A stretch of DNA of 32,749 nt, taken from the NCBI GenBank assembly GCA_030064795.1, contig JASJEI010000360.1, forward strand, positions 1-32,749, read 5' to 3'. How positions within the stretch are numbered: the stretch's first letter is position 1; each line of letters opens with the position of its first letter. Below, in pieces: positions 16,004 through 24,112 of this stretch. A model generated the notes under the pieces. It was not told the origin of the DNA, searched no databases, and saw only the letters and a list, made by a program, of their open reading frames with translations. This stretch comes from Pleurocapsa sp. MO_226.B13 (GTDB lineage: Bacteria > Cyanobacteriota > Cyanobacteriia > Cyanobacteriales > Xenococcaceae). A program made the position numbers and the translations under genes.

Positions 16004-17023
16004 TTATATTTCTTCAGACACTAAAACAATGCGATAGCGGGCTTTACCTGCTAAAACTCGTTCCATTGCCTCATTTACCTGACTCAAAGGCATGGTTTCA
16101 ATCATTGGTTCGATCTGATTGATGGCAGCAAAATCCAACATTTCTTGCATGAATCGGCGACCGCCTACCACACTCCCCACTACAGATTTTTGTCCAAAAA
16201 TTAGAGGAATTAAAGGCACATTAATACTAGAGACGGGAATTCCCAAAAAGCATAAAATGCCGTTGTTGCCCAATAAACTAAAAGCCAAATCCCAATCTAA
16301 TTCTGCCGAAGAAGTACTAAGAAGTAGATCGAGAGAACCAGTTAAATCTTGTTTAGCTTGCTCACTTCCCCACTGGTAAAAATGATGCGCCCCAAACTCT
16401 TTAGCTTCGTTGGCTTTATTCGCAGAAGAAGACAAGACAGTAACTTCCGCCCCCATCGCCCTGGCAAATTTAATCGCCAAATGTCCTAAACCACCAATGC
16501 CGACAATACCGACTTTCATGCCTGGATATTTAATATAGGTGCGTAGGGGAGTATAAACCGTAATTCCCGCACACAATAAAGGCGCAGCACTGACAGAATC
16601 TAGGGCATCGGGAATTTTATAGGCAAAATCGGCAGGAGAACGCACTTTGTCAGCAAAACCACCATGATTGCCGACAATCAACCCCGTAAAACCTTGTTTA
16701 CAAACATTTTCTTCTCCTTGTAAACAGTGATAACAGACACGACAGGAATTACGAATCCAACCTAACCCAACGCGATCGCCTGATTCCAAAGTGGTCACAT
16801 CTTTTCCTTTGTCTGTAACTATCCCCACCACTTCATGACCGGCAACTAAGGGAAATTTACTAACTCCCCAATCATTATCTCTCATGTGAATATCGGTGTG
16901 GCAAAGACCATTGTGAGTCACTCGCACTTCTATTTCATCGTCTTTTAACGGTGCGGGTTCGTATTGCCATAGTTGCAATTTCTCTTTGGGTTGTAAAGCT
17001 GCATAGGCTGTAAATGTTGTCAT
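16004..17023 (-). CDS. Zinc-dependent alcohol/aldehyde reductase (MDR family)
   Basis: 339-residue medium-chain dehydrogenase/reductase. Catalytic zinc ligands are Cys41 in NGLCHTD and His62/Glu63 in AGHEVVG; the structural zinc site is the four-cysteine lobe Cys94, 97, 100 and 108 (CRVCYHCLQGEENVC). The Rossmann fold begins with VGIVGIGGLGHLAIKFARAM, and SSSANK after the second strand favours NADPH over NADH. The pattern is closest to the broad-range reductases of the AdhA/Ahr (YjgB) group, as in cyanobacterial slr1192-like proteins, which reduce aldehydes to alcohols. Substrate and direction are inferred. The gene stands alone; the possible small frame at 15862-15966 follows it. Confidence 0.92.
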   Translation of the reverse strand: MTTFTAYAALQPKEKLQLWQYEPAPLKDDEIEVRVTHNGLCHTDIHMRDNDWGVSKFPLVAGHEVVGIVTDKGKDVTTLESGDRVGLGWIRNSCRVCYHCLQGEENVCKQGFTGLIVGNHGGFADKVRSPADFAYKIPDALDSVSAAPLLCAGITVYTPLRTYIKYPGMKVGIVGIGGLGHLAIKFARAMGAEVTVLSSSANKANEAKEFGAHHFYQWGSEQAKQDLTGSLDLLLSTSSAELDWDLAFSLLGNNGILCFLGIPVSSINVPLIPLIFGQKSVVGSVVGGRRFMQEMLDFAAINQIEPMIETMPLSQVNEAMERVLAGKARYRIVLVSEEI

Positions 17024-17726
17024 GGTTCTACCTCAACTATTAATGTAGTAGATACTAGTATTCTGCTACTTCGGGATCTTCAAGACTAGGGGAAAAGTTC
17101 AGGTATTCTTTCAGGTAAATCGAGCGGTTGGCATTGTGGTTAAAAAAGAGCGATCGCTCTTTTCTTTGACTATCGTAGCGACTCAAAGTGTGCGATTCGT
17201 TTCCAGGGGAATAAATAGCCTGGAGTGTCGGTCAAACATAAATTCCAGAAAAGGAGGATAAATAACAACTTTCCCACAACACCAGAGATAGCAATCAATC
17301 TCCCCTGGGCGATCGCTACCTTAAGTTCCTTGGCTAAATGTTTCTGTGAAGTAGTTTCAAAAAATCCCAAATGGTCGAGTTCTTTTTCTAACTAAACGGT
17401 ACAGTTAAAATATTGGGGCGCATGAGAATTTGACTCAGTTGGTCAAAAAAGCTGAGAACAATAGTGATATCTGTTTTCACTATCTAGTTTAAAATGCTCT
17501 CTACTACCTATTTTTATTACATTTGACAGATTGTACTTTTTCTTAACTTGTCACCAATGCGTAACTGGTCATACCAGCAGTAGCTACGATTTGAGAACGG
17601 TAGTGTTCCTGACTGCCCTTATAGAAAGGTTCTATAGGCTTGAAAACCTGGTATGATTCACTATGGCTATCTCTACTATCAAAAATCAGTCACAATCTAA
17701 CTACAACGTCAAATCTCAATAACAGT
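17024..17726. other. Intergenic with gene relic and palindrome
   Basis: Between the alcohol dehydrogenase and the HTH-AAA gene I see a decayed minus-strand frame (17170-17370, listed separately) and a perfect inverted repeat TATAGAA-AGG-TTCTATA at 17620-17636, about 90 bases before the next start. The remaining sequence shows no gene. The inverted repeat is a candidate operator for the downstream HTH protein. Confidence 0.5.
17170..17370 (-). pseudogene. AAA-ATPase N-terminal relic
   Basis: The frame begins LGFFETTSQKHLAKELKVAI followed by AQGRLIAISGVVGK. This resembles the opening of ExeA/TnsC/IstB-like ATPases, in which a 'AIxxGxLIAITGxVGxGKT' Walker A comes next. Here the frame is lost exactly at the Walker A (GVVGKLLF...). 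It uses a TTG start with no ribosome site. I treat it as a remnant of a transposon-type ATPase; the similarity is from memory and short. Confidence 0.35.
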
Positions 17727-19013
17727 ATGGCAGATTCAGTTCGAGCTTCTCAACAGGGACTAGAAATTGTCGATCGAGCCAGATATCGCAAGAGGTGGAA
17801 AAAACAAGTGACAGTTCAATGGTGGGAAATTGCCCACACTTCTCAAGCCACCTTAAAGCGATTTTGGCAAAGAAAACCGATCGATCGACAGGCTTTTATT
17901 GCTATTTGTAATGCTGTCGGAGTAGATTGGGAGGAGATTGTAGAACGCAATGAAACTTCAGAACTTCAAACTAAAGAAGCCATAGCATTCGCCCGCGCTT
18001 CAACATCAGAATTATTAAGCCCTGAATTGTATGTCGAACGTCCTCCTTTAGAATCTTGCTGTTATGAGACTTTATTACAACCAGGTTCTTTGATCAGAAT
18101 TAAAGCACTTAGGCAAATGGGTAAAACCATGCTACTAGATCGAGTCTTGGCTCAAGTAGCTAAACTTGGTTACCGAATTGCCTTTTTGAGTTTTAAGCTA
18201 GCAGAGCGAAATCATTTCACTGATTTGAATAAATTCTTGCGGTGGTTTTGTACGATGGTTGCTCGGGAGCTACAAATACCTAGTCAATTAGATGATTACT
18301 GGGAAGACGATGCTGCTGGTAGCAAAGCTGATTGCACTACCTATTTTGAAGAGTATCTTTTGCCAGCAACAGACAGCCCCCTAGTTGTTAGCTTAGATGA
18401 CTTAGATTTAATTTTCCCCCATCCAGAAATTTACGAAGATTTTTTTGCCTTACTGCGCTTTTGGCACGAAAGAGCAAAAAGTCGCCAGTTATGGAAACAA
18501 CTAAGATTGATAGTAGTATATTCTACTGAAGTTTACATACCTCTTAACATTAATCAATCTCCATTTAATGTTGGCGTACCGATTGAGTTGCTGGAGTTTA
18601 ACCAAGATCAAGTCAAAAAATTTGCCCAACTTCATGGTTTAAACTGGAATGAGGCTCAGATTAAACAATTAATGGCAATGGTAGGGGGTTCTCCTTATCT
18701 CTTAAAGTTAGCTTTCGCTTACCTGAAAAATCACCGAGATATAAGTTTATCAGATTTTTTGAGGGCAGCTCCTACCGAAGCTGGGATTTACAGCGATCAT
18801 CTCAGGCAACACTTGTTAGAATTGCGACAAGATAAAATATTAAATTTAGCATTTAAAAAAGTAGTGAGCGTTACTGAGACTGTTCAAATAGAACCCATTC
18901 AGGCTTATAAGCTAGACCGTATGGGGCTAGTTAAGATCTCAGACAATCAGGTGAAACCGCGTTGTGAGTTATATAGACAGTACTTTAGCACTTATTTACA
19001 GTCAAGCGATTAA
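17727..19013 (+). CDS. HTH plus AAA_35-like NTPase
   Basis: 428-residue two-domain protein. Residues ~16-75 form an N-terminal winged-HTH-like region (RARYRKRWKKQVTVQWWEIA, then TLKRFWQRKPIDRQAFIAIC) of the kind found at the head of cyanobacterial effector-associated NTPases. Residues ~100-420 are an AAA_35-type P-loop domain: Walker A ALRQMGKT (127-134), Walker B-like VVSLDDLDLI, and the later GGSPYLLKLAFAYL block, which matches the AAA_35 'GGxPyLv' motif. ATG 17727 is chosen because the TTG at 17640 adds 29 residues with no domain match. No effector domain follows; the protein ends after the ATPase. It is probably a nucleotide-dependent signalling switch, inferred from the family. The second AAA_35 gene lies 424 bases on. 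Confidence 0.75.
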   Translation: MADSVRASQQGLEIVDRARYRKRWKKQVTVQWWEIAHTSQATLKRFWQRKPIDRQAFIAICNAVGVDWEEIVERNETSELQTKEAIAFARASTSELLSPELYVERPPLESCCYETLLQPGSLIRIKALRQMGKTMLLDRVLAQVAKLGYRIAFLSFKLAERNHFTDLNKFLRWFCTMVARELQIPSQLDDYWEDDAAGSKADCTTYFEEYLLPATDSPLVVSLDDLDLIFPHPEIYEDFFALLRFWHERAKSRQLWKQLRLIVVYSTEVYIPLNINQSPFNVGVPIELLEFNQDQVKKFAQLHGLNWNEAQIKQLMAMVGGSPYLLKLAFAYLKNHRDISLSDFLRAAPTEAGIYSDHLRQHLLELRQDKILNLAFKKVVSVTETVQIEPIQAYKLDRMGLVKISDNQVKPRCELYRQYFSTYLQSSD

Positions 19014-19437
19014 TAATTTTCATAGTTCGTCCTACTTTCATCAATTTATTGCTGTAATTAGTATTGGGTATTTTGCTTTTCTTTCGCAGATCTCCTCACT
19101 ACTTATGCAGTTAGTTTCGTCCAACGGCATGACTAGATAATGCACTCGCCTTAAGAGGGAAATACCGCCAAGACTGAGATTATACCAAAAGAATTGCAGC
19201 ACACATAATTCATCAACCTCCTCGACCGATATTCCTTGTTTACATCTTTATCATCCTCTTTGTCTATGATTTTGATAGCTCAGTAAAGCTCAGTATTTAG
19301 CTCAAATATCCGTATGTTTTTGAACTCAAAAATGAGCCAAAATCTCACCTGCATTCTGATAAAACAAAGGTAAATTCGATTCAGAGAACTCAAACTCTAA
19401 TTATTAGGATGTATGCGTTTAATTAAAAAGATAGCTG
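19014..19437. other. Intergenic with three spaced AGCTCA repeats
   Basis: This 424-base gap separates the two AAA_35 genes. Three direct AGCTCA units occur at 19277, 19287 and 19299 (AGCTCAGTA, AGCTCAGTA, then TTTAGCTCAA), spaced about one helical turn apart. An inverted GAACTCAAAAATGAGCC follows near 19324-19340. These look like binding-site repeats in the promoter region of the CHASE2 gene. No gene is present. Confidence 0.4.
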
Positions 19438-21648
19438 ATGAATAAACCTCCCAACTCTAGCTTTTCCTATCGCTATAGTGGCGGAAGCCTAGATGCTTCT
19501 GACCCCACCTATGTCATGCGCGCGGCAGATAATGAGTTTTATGAAGCTTTGAAAGCTGGACAATTTTGCTACGTACTCAACTCTCGGCAGATGGGAAAGT
19601 CTAGTTTGCGAGTCAAAACAATGCATCGACTGCAACAAGAAGAAATTGCCTGTGCTGATATCGATCTGACAGGTATTGTCAGCCAGCAAACGACTCCAGA
19701 GCGTTGGTACTTAGATATCATCAAAGAATTGACAAGTTGTTTTCAGCTTCAGTTCAATCGGCGTTTCTGGTGGCGCGAACAAAGCGATCTCACCCCCGTA
19801 CATCGTTTCGAGGTGTTCATTGAAGAGGTACTGCTGAAGCAAGTTAGTCAAAAAATGGTTATCTTGGTAGATGAAATTGATAGTATTCTCCGTTTAAGTT
19901 TTCAGGTAGATGATTTTTTTGCCCTAATTAGAGCTTGTTACAACAAAAGAGCCGATAAACCAGCCTACAGACGACTTACTTGGGCATTGTTGGGAGTTGC
20001 AACTCCATCAGACTTGATTCAAGATTCTCATGCCACACCTTTCAATATTGGTCAGGCAATTGAACTAAAAGGTTTTCAACTGAAAGAAAGCCTTGTCTTA
20101 GCCCAGGGATTAACTCATAAAGCTAGTAATCCTGGTATAGTCTTGCAAGAGATATTATATTGGACAGCAGGTCAGCCCTTTCTTACACAAAAACTCTGTT
20201 GGTTAGTTGCCAATGCTGAGGCTTATATTGCTGTTGGGGAAGAAGCACAAGGGGTTAGGGAGATAGTAGATAAATACTTAATTGAGAATTGGCAATCCCA
20301 GGATGAGCCACCCCATTTGAAAACAATCCGCAATCGCCTCTTACATCATGCCGAACGCAGCGAAGGACTACTTCTGCTGTATGAAAAAATTTTGCGACGA
20401 GGCAAAATTACTGCCAAAAACTCCCCCGAACATCATGAATTGCAGCTATCAGGGTTAGTGGTGCAACAACAGGGATATTTAAGGGTTTATAACCCAATCT
20501 ACAAATCCGTATTTAACCAGCATTGGGTGAAGACACAACTCAAGGCTCTGCAAACACACCCCTTAGTGATTCCCCCTTGGATTGTAGGGCTAGCTAGTGT
20601 AGGGGTAACTGTTTTGCTCGTGGGAATGCGATCGCTGGGAATATTTCAGGCTTGGGAGTTACAAGCATTCGATCGCCTGATGCGACAGCTTCCCTCTGAA
20701 CCCCTGGAGCCACGTCTTTTGATTGTGGGGGCAGATGAAACAGATATTAGCTATAGTAACTATGGCTATCCTTTACCTGATGCCATCCTGGCTAGACTGT
20801 TGGATAAACTGCTTTCGTACCAACCCTCAGCTATGGGTTTGGATATTGTCCGCGATCGACCCGTGCCAAACAACGATTCTAGAGGACATGAGATGTTAGT
20901 TAACCATCTCAGGCAAAATGAGAAGCTGATTACTGTCTGTGCATTTGACGAAAACCCAGAAGCAACTATTGCTTCTCCACCTCACAGTCCCGAACAACAA
21001 TTGGGCTTTGTTAACGTGTACGACGATCGCGAGTACCATCCACAGAATGACACGGTTCGTCGCTATCTCTTATCTCGTAGTTTCAATCCTGACACTATAC
21101 CTTCTTGGTGTACGACGCCTTATTCTTTTGGTTGGCAATTGGCATATCTTTACCTTACTGCCCAGGGAATTCCTGTGGCAACCTCAGAAGATAACTGGCA
21201 GTTTGGCAAGATTGTAGCTAAACGTCTAGAGAAGCGCAGTGGAGGATATCAAAATCTAGACGCTCGGGGAAACCAATTACTAATCAATTACCGCCGAACT
21301 CCTGACCTTCAGAAAATTGCACGGCAAGTTACAGTTAGAGATATTCTCACTGATAGCGATCGCTTCGATCCAGCTTGGGTAAAAGGAAAAGTCGTTCTGA
21401 TCGGCGTTACTGCTACAAGCGTTCCAGATTTTCACGATACCCCCTGGGGCGAAATACGTGGCTTGTACGTTCACGCTCATGTAGTCAGTCAGATTTTCAG
21501 TGCAGTTGAAGATAATCGACCTTTGTTATGGTGGTTGCCTTGGTGGGGAGATGCTCTTTGGATCTGTTTTTGGTCATTCGCCGGCGGAGTAATTATTTAT
21601 AGACAACTGCAACATTATCTCGAAAGGAAAACTGAACGTCTGAATTGA
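19438..21648 (+). CDS. AAA_35-CHASE2 membrane protein, C-terminally truncated
   Basis: 736-residue protein. Residues ~10-350 are an AAA_35-like NTPase with Walker A NSRQMGKS (48-55) and Walker B MVILVDEID (D145/E146), plus AGQPFLTQKLCWLVA. A membrane helix at ~380-405 (PPWIVGLASVGVTVLLVGMR) leads to a CHASE2 extracytoplasmic sensory domain (~405-690), recognisable from LQAFDRLMRQLP, LIVGADETDISYSNYGYPLP and the closing GKVVLIGVTATSVPDFHDTP and GLYVHAHVVSQI. CHASE2 is normally followed by three helices; here only the first (ALWICFWSFAGGVIIY) is present before a charged tail and stop. The tail runs into a convergent CHAT-type gene that also ends abruptly, so both seem to have been cut at a rearrangement junction near 21600. 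Confidence 0.85.
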   Translation: MNKPPNSSFSYRYSGGSLDASDPTYVMRAADNEFYEALKAGQFCYVLNSRQMGKSSLRVKTMHRLQQEEIACADIDLTGIVSQQTTPERWYLDIIKELTSCFQLQFNRRFWWREQSDLTPVHRFEVFIEEVLLKQVSQKMVILVDEIDSILRLSFQVDDFFALIRACYNKRADKPAYRRLTWALLGVATPSDLIQDSHATPFNIGQAIELKGFQLKESLVLAQGLTHKASNPGIVLQEILYWTAGQPFLTQKLCWLVANAEAYIAVGEEAQGVREIVDKYLIENWQSQDEPPHLKTIRNRLLHHAERSEGLLLLYEKILRRGKITAKNSPEHHELQLSGLVVQQQGYLRVYNPIYKSVFNQHWVKTQLKALQTHPLVIPPWIVGLASVGVTVLLVGMRSLGIFQAWELQAFDRLMRQLPSEPLEPRLLIVGADETDISYSNYGYPLPDAILARLLDKLLSYQPSAMGLDIVRDRPVPNNDSRGHEMLVNHLRQNEKLITVCAFDENPEATIASPPHSPEQQLGFVNVYDDREYHPQNDTVRRYLLSRSFNPDTIPSWCTTPYSFGWQLAYLYLTAQGIPVATSEDNWQFGKIVAKRLEKRSGGYQNLDARGNQLLINYRRTPDLQKIARQVTVRDILTDSDRFDPAWVKGKVVLIGVTATSVPDFHDTPWGEIRGLYVHAHVVSQIFSAVEDNRPLLWWLPWWGDALWICFWSFAGGVIIYRQLQHYLERKTERLN

Positions 21649-22644
21649 TGGTGAGCAAGTCGCTGCGAACTGATTTGAGGCTGGCAACGGCTGCCATATA
21701 TTCAGCGATCGCTTGTTTTCTATCTCCCTGTTGGTTGAATAAACGACCTAACTGCCACTCCCAACGATAGCCAATTTCGGGGGCTTGAATTTCTTGGGCA
21801 ATAAAAAGGGCTTGTTGCGTCAATTTTTGAGCCTGGTGCAACTGTTGATTTAGCTCGTACAGCCGACCTAGTTGACCTAAAGCGTAGGATTCTGCGGTTA
21901 GATCGGATAGATTGCGGGCTTGTTGTCTAGCAGTAGCTAAAATACGAGAAATTTCTGAAAAATTAGGGCTTTTTAGCGGATCGAAGCTAAATTCTGTTTC
22001 TTGTTCCTGATTCCAGAGTTGAATGAGACTTTGAGCCAAGTTAAGTCGAGCCTCAATAGCAGTTCGACTAGGAGATAAACCAGCGATCGCCTGTTGAATT
22101 GTGGGCAATAAGTCTAATGCCTGTGACCACTGTTCAATCTCGATCGCCAGACTCAGTATATTCAGTTGAGCCTGGAGTTTTTCTGGAGAGGAAGTCTGAG
22201 CCACTCGTTGATAAGAGGCGATCGCTTGCTGAGTATATCTTTCGGCTTCTGCTTCCTTACCTCTAGCGGTAGCGCGAGCGGCTAAAGCTCGTTGGGTATT
22301 GCCCAATTCCAATAGAGTTGAACTTTGAGCTTGAGGTAGCTTACTCGTGGATAAACTTGCAGTTAAGATCTGCTCGGATTCTTCTAACTTACCAATTCGC
22401 CTCAGAGCATGACCCAGGTTGGGTAGGGCGATCGCCTTAAGATTGGGGTCTGATTCTTGCTCCAGCATTCCTTGAACTCTTACTAGGGTTTCTTCTGCTT
22501 TACGGCTCAAACCAAGGGACTGTAGAGCTTTGGCTTGGTTGATCGAACTCCCTATAATGCCTCTCTGATTACCAGCTTGGGCATAAGTAGCTGTTGCTTG
22601 CTGCCAACTTTCTAAAGCCTTGTTTAATTTTCCCTTTGACCATT
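21593..22644 (-). pseudogene. TPR/CHAT-type protein truncated at both ends
   Basis: The minus-strand frame contains TPR-like repeats: KALESWQQATATYAQAGNQR (only before the ATG at 22510), LPNLGHALRRIGKLEESEQI, AIASYQRVAQ, SYALGQLGRLYELNQQLHQA and RWEWQLGRLFNQQGDRKQAI. It ends with SLRSDLLTINSDVQFSFRDN. In CHAT-domain proteins that last line immediately precedes 'VEPVYRxLV' and the caspase-like protease. Here it reads VAVVYK and stops, so the whole peptidase is absent. Upstream, coding continues past the ATG at 22510 to the edge of the IS at 22645, with no start and no continuation beyond the IS. The gene is therefore a central fragment of a larger protein, broken by the IS on one side and a junction with the CHASE2 gene on the other. 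Confidence 0.8.
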
Positions 22645-23731
22645 AGAACTCTTGCAAAAGTTTTTTGTGGTATATTAAAGGGTTATTTTTATGTCAATTT
22701 TCTGTAATTAAAATAGTAATAATTTATTGATTTTTTCTCTTGATTCTTGTCCGCGATCGCTCAATTAGAAAAATTGACATAAAAAATTGATTCAGTCACT
22801 AATTAATTACTGAACTTCTCTGATTTATTAATTTTTGAGCTAAATTTATACGACTAATTCATAATTATAAATACCTGCAATTAAATTGGCTCTTAAACCA
22901 AAGCGTTTATGACGATTTCGATATGGAAAAGACAAAATTTTAAAGATTTTTAACCGACGATTTACGTGTTCAACTACGATTCTTAATCGATTCAGTTCTC
23001 GATTATATTTCTTCTGAGCTTTGGTTAACTTTTTTCCTTTGGGTTTTTTGATTGGAGTTTCACTTAGCTTATGGATTTTTGTAATTCCTTGATACCCTTT
23101 GTCGGCTATTACTTTAACTGATTCGCGCTTATCTAACTCCACTAGCTTTAAATATTCTAAAATCATGAATTCTACCTTTATTGTTCTCCAAACATATTAT
23201 TTTTAAGGTTTTTTTCTCAATAATGACTTGTGTCTTTAAAGTATGCTCCCTTTGTTTTCCGCTAAAAAACTGTTTTTGTCTCTTCTGAGGTCTTTCAATT
23301 TGACTTTCCATAACATCCATTAATACAATTTTTGTATTAGGGTCTGTTTTCCATAATTCTTTCTTTCCAGGGAGGCGAAATTTTCGCTCCTTGAATTAAG
23401 ATATTTTCAATTTTATGGACAATACGACACACATTTGATTCTGAGATTTTCCAGGTTTTTCCTATATGGTAATAAGTTCTATATTCTCTCAAATACTGAA
23501 GGGTTACTAAAATTTGGTCTTCCAGTCTTAATTTTGGAGGACGACCAGATTTCCTTTTTTCTTTTTCCTTCGATTTAACTATGCGAACCATCACTTGAAA
23601 AGTTTTTTTTTGACTCCTGTCATACGTTTAAATTCAGTTGATGGTAGTTTTTTGGCTTGCCAATATTTCATTTTTAGTTAACAAAAAAGTAAACTTTTCA
23701 TCTTATCATAAAAAACTTTTGCAAGAGTTCT
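22645..23731 (-). mobile_element. IS5-family insertion sequence, inactivated
   Basis: A 1087-base element with long perfect inverted ends: left AGAACTCTTGCAAAAGTTTT, right its exact complement ending GAGTTCT. The flanking bases are TA-rich (ATTA | TATTA), consistent with a 2-3 base target duplication. It carries one broken DDE transposase gene. About 200 bases between the left end and the transposase stop are non-coding. The element interrupts a TPR/CHAT gene. Confidence 0.9.
22846..23671 (-). pseudogene. IS5-family DDE transposase in several frames
   Basis: The product can be pieced together over about 275 residues. A start at 23671 gives MKYWQAKKLPSTEFKRMTGV; the frame changes in an A9 run (23603-23611) to FQVMVRIVKSKEKEKRKSGR. 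An HTH region follows (PPKLRLEDQILVTLQYLREY, ISESNVCRIVHKIE). A second shift near 23350 leads to the first catalytic Asp in VLMDVMESQIERPQ. A third near 23130 leads from GRIHDFRIFKASGVR to VIADKGYQGI (second Asp) and VEHVNRRLKIFKIL (Glu). One shift could be programmed, as in the IS427/IS1031 groups, but three make it inactive. The DDE_Tnp_4 family assignment is firm. Confidence 0.88.
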
Positions 23732-24112
23732 ATTATTGTTTATTGCACTATTTTAGCTGTGTCAGTCTGCTACTATATCTATTGATGTATATCGCTGGAT
23801 ATAGTGATATTAATACTACTTATTTATAGAAATATAATTTTAAGATCTAAATTGCTCTGAATCTTATATACATAGCTTGGTTGATTTTATTCTATATACT
23901 TAGCCAGGATTTTTTCGCCTAAATTTAAACAATCTTAAATTTAATCGATCGAGCCAGCAAAACTTTTTTTGTAGAAAATGTTACTGTCTAATTTTCCCTC
24001 GAACACAATAATTAGACTAGTAAAATTAGCTTGATGATAGTACTATCAATTGTTTAAAAGAACATTTTACAAATCAAAGCATTAATAACGAAATATTCAT
24101 TGTCAAAAAACT
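23732..24112. other. Intergenic between the IS and the symporter gene
   Basis: About 380 AT-rich bases. On the IS side there is no trace of the missing 5' part of the TPR/CHAT gene: bridging the IS at the TA flanks leads straight into stop codons. The right part must hold the promoter of the symporter gene. No repeat or RNA gene was recognised. Confidence 0.5.

Noticed and set aside
16119..16379. 86-codon plus-strand frame inside the alcohol dehydrogenase
   Set aside because: It is antisense to a strongly conserved gene with no supporting signal.
23638..23829. 63-codon plus-strand frame
   Set aside because: It crosses the right end of the IS and the AT-rich flank; the hydrophobic look comes from T-rich sequence.
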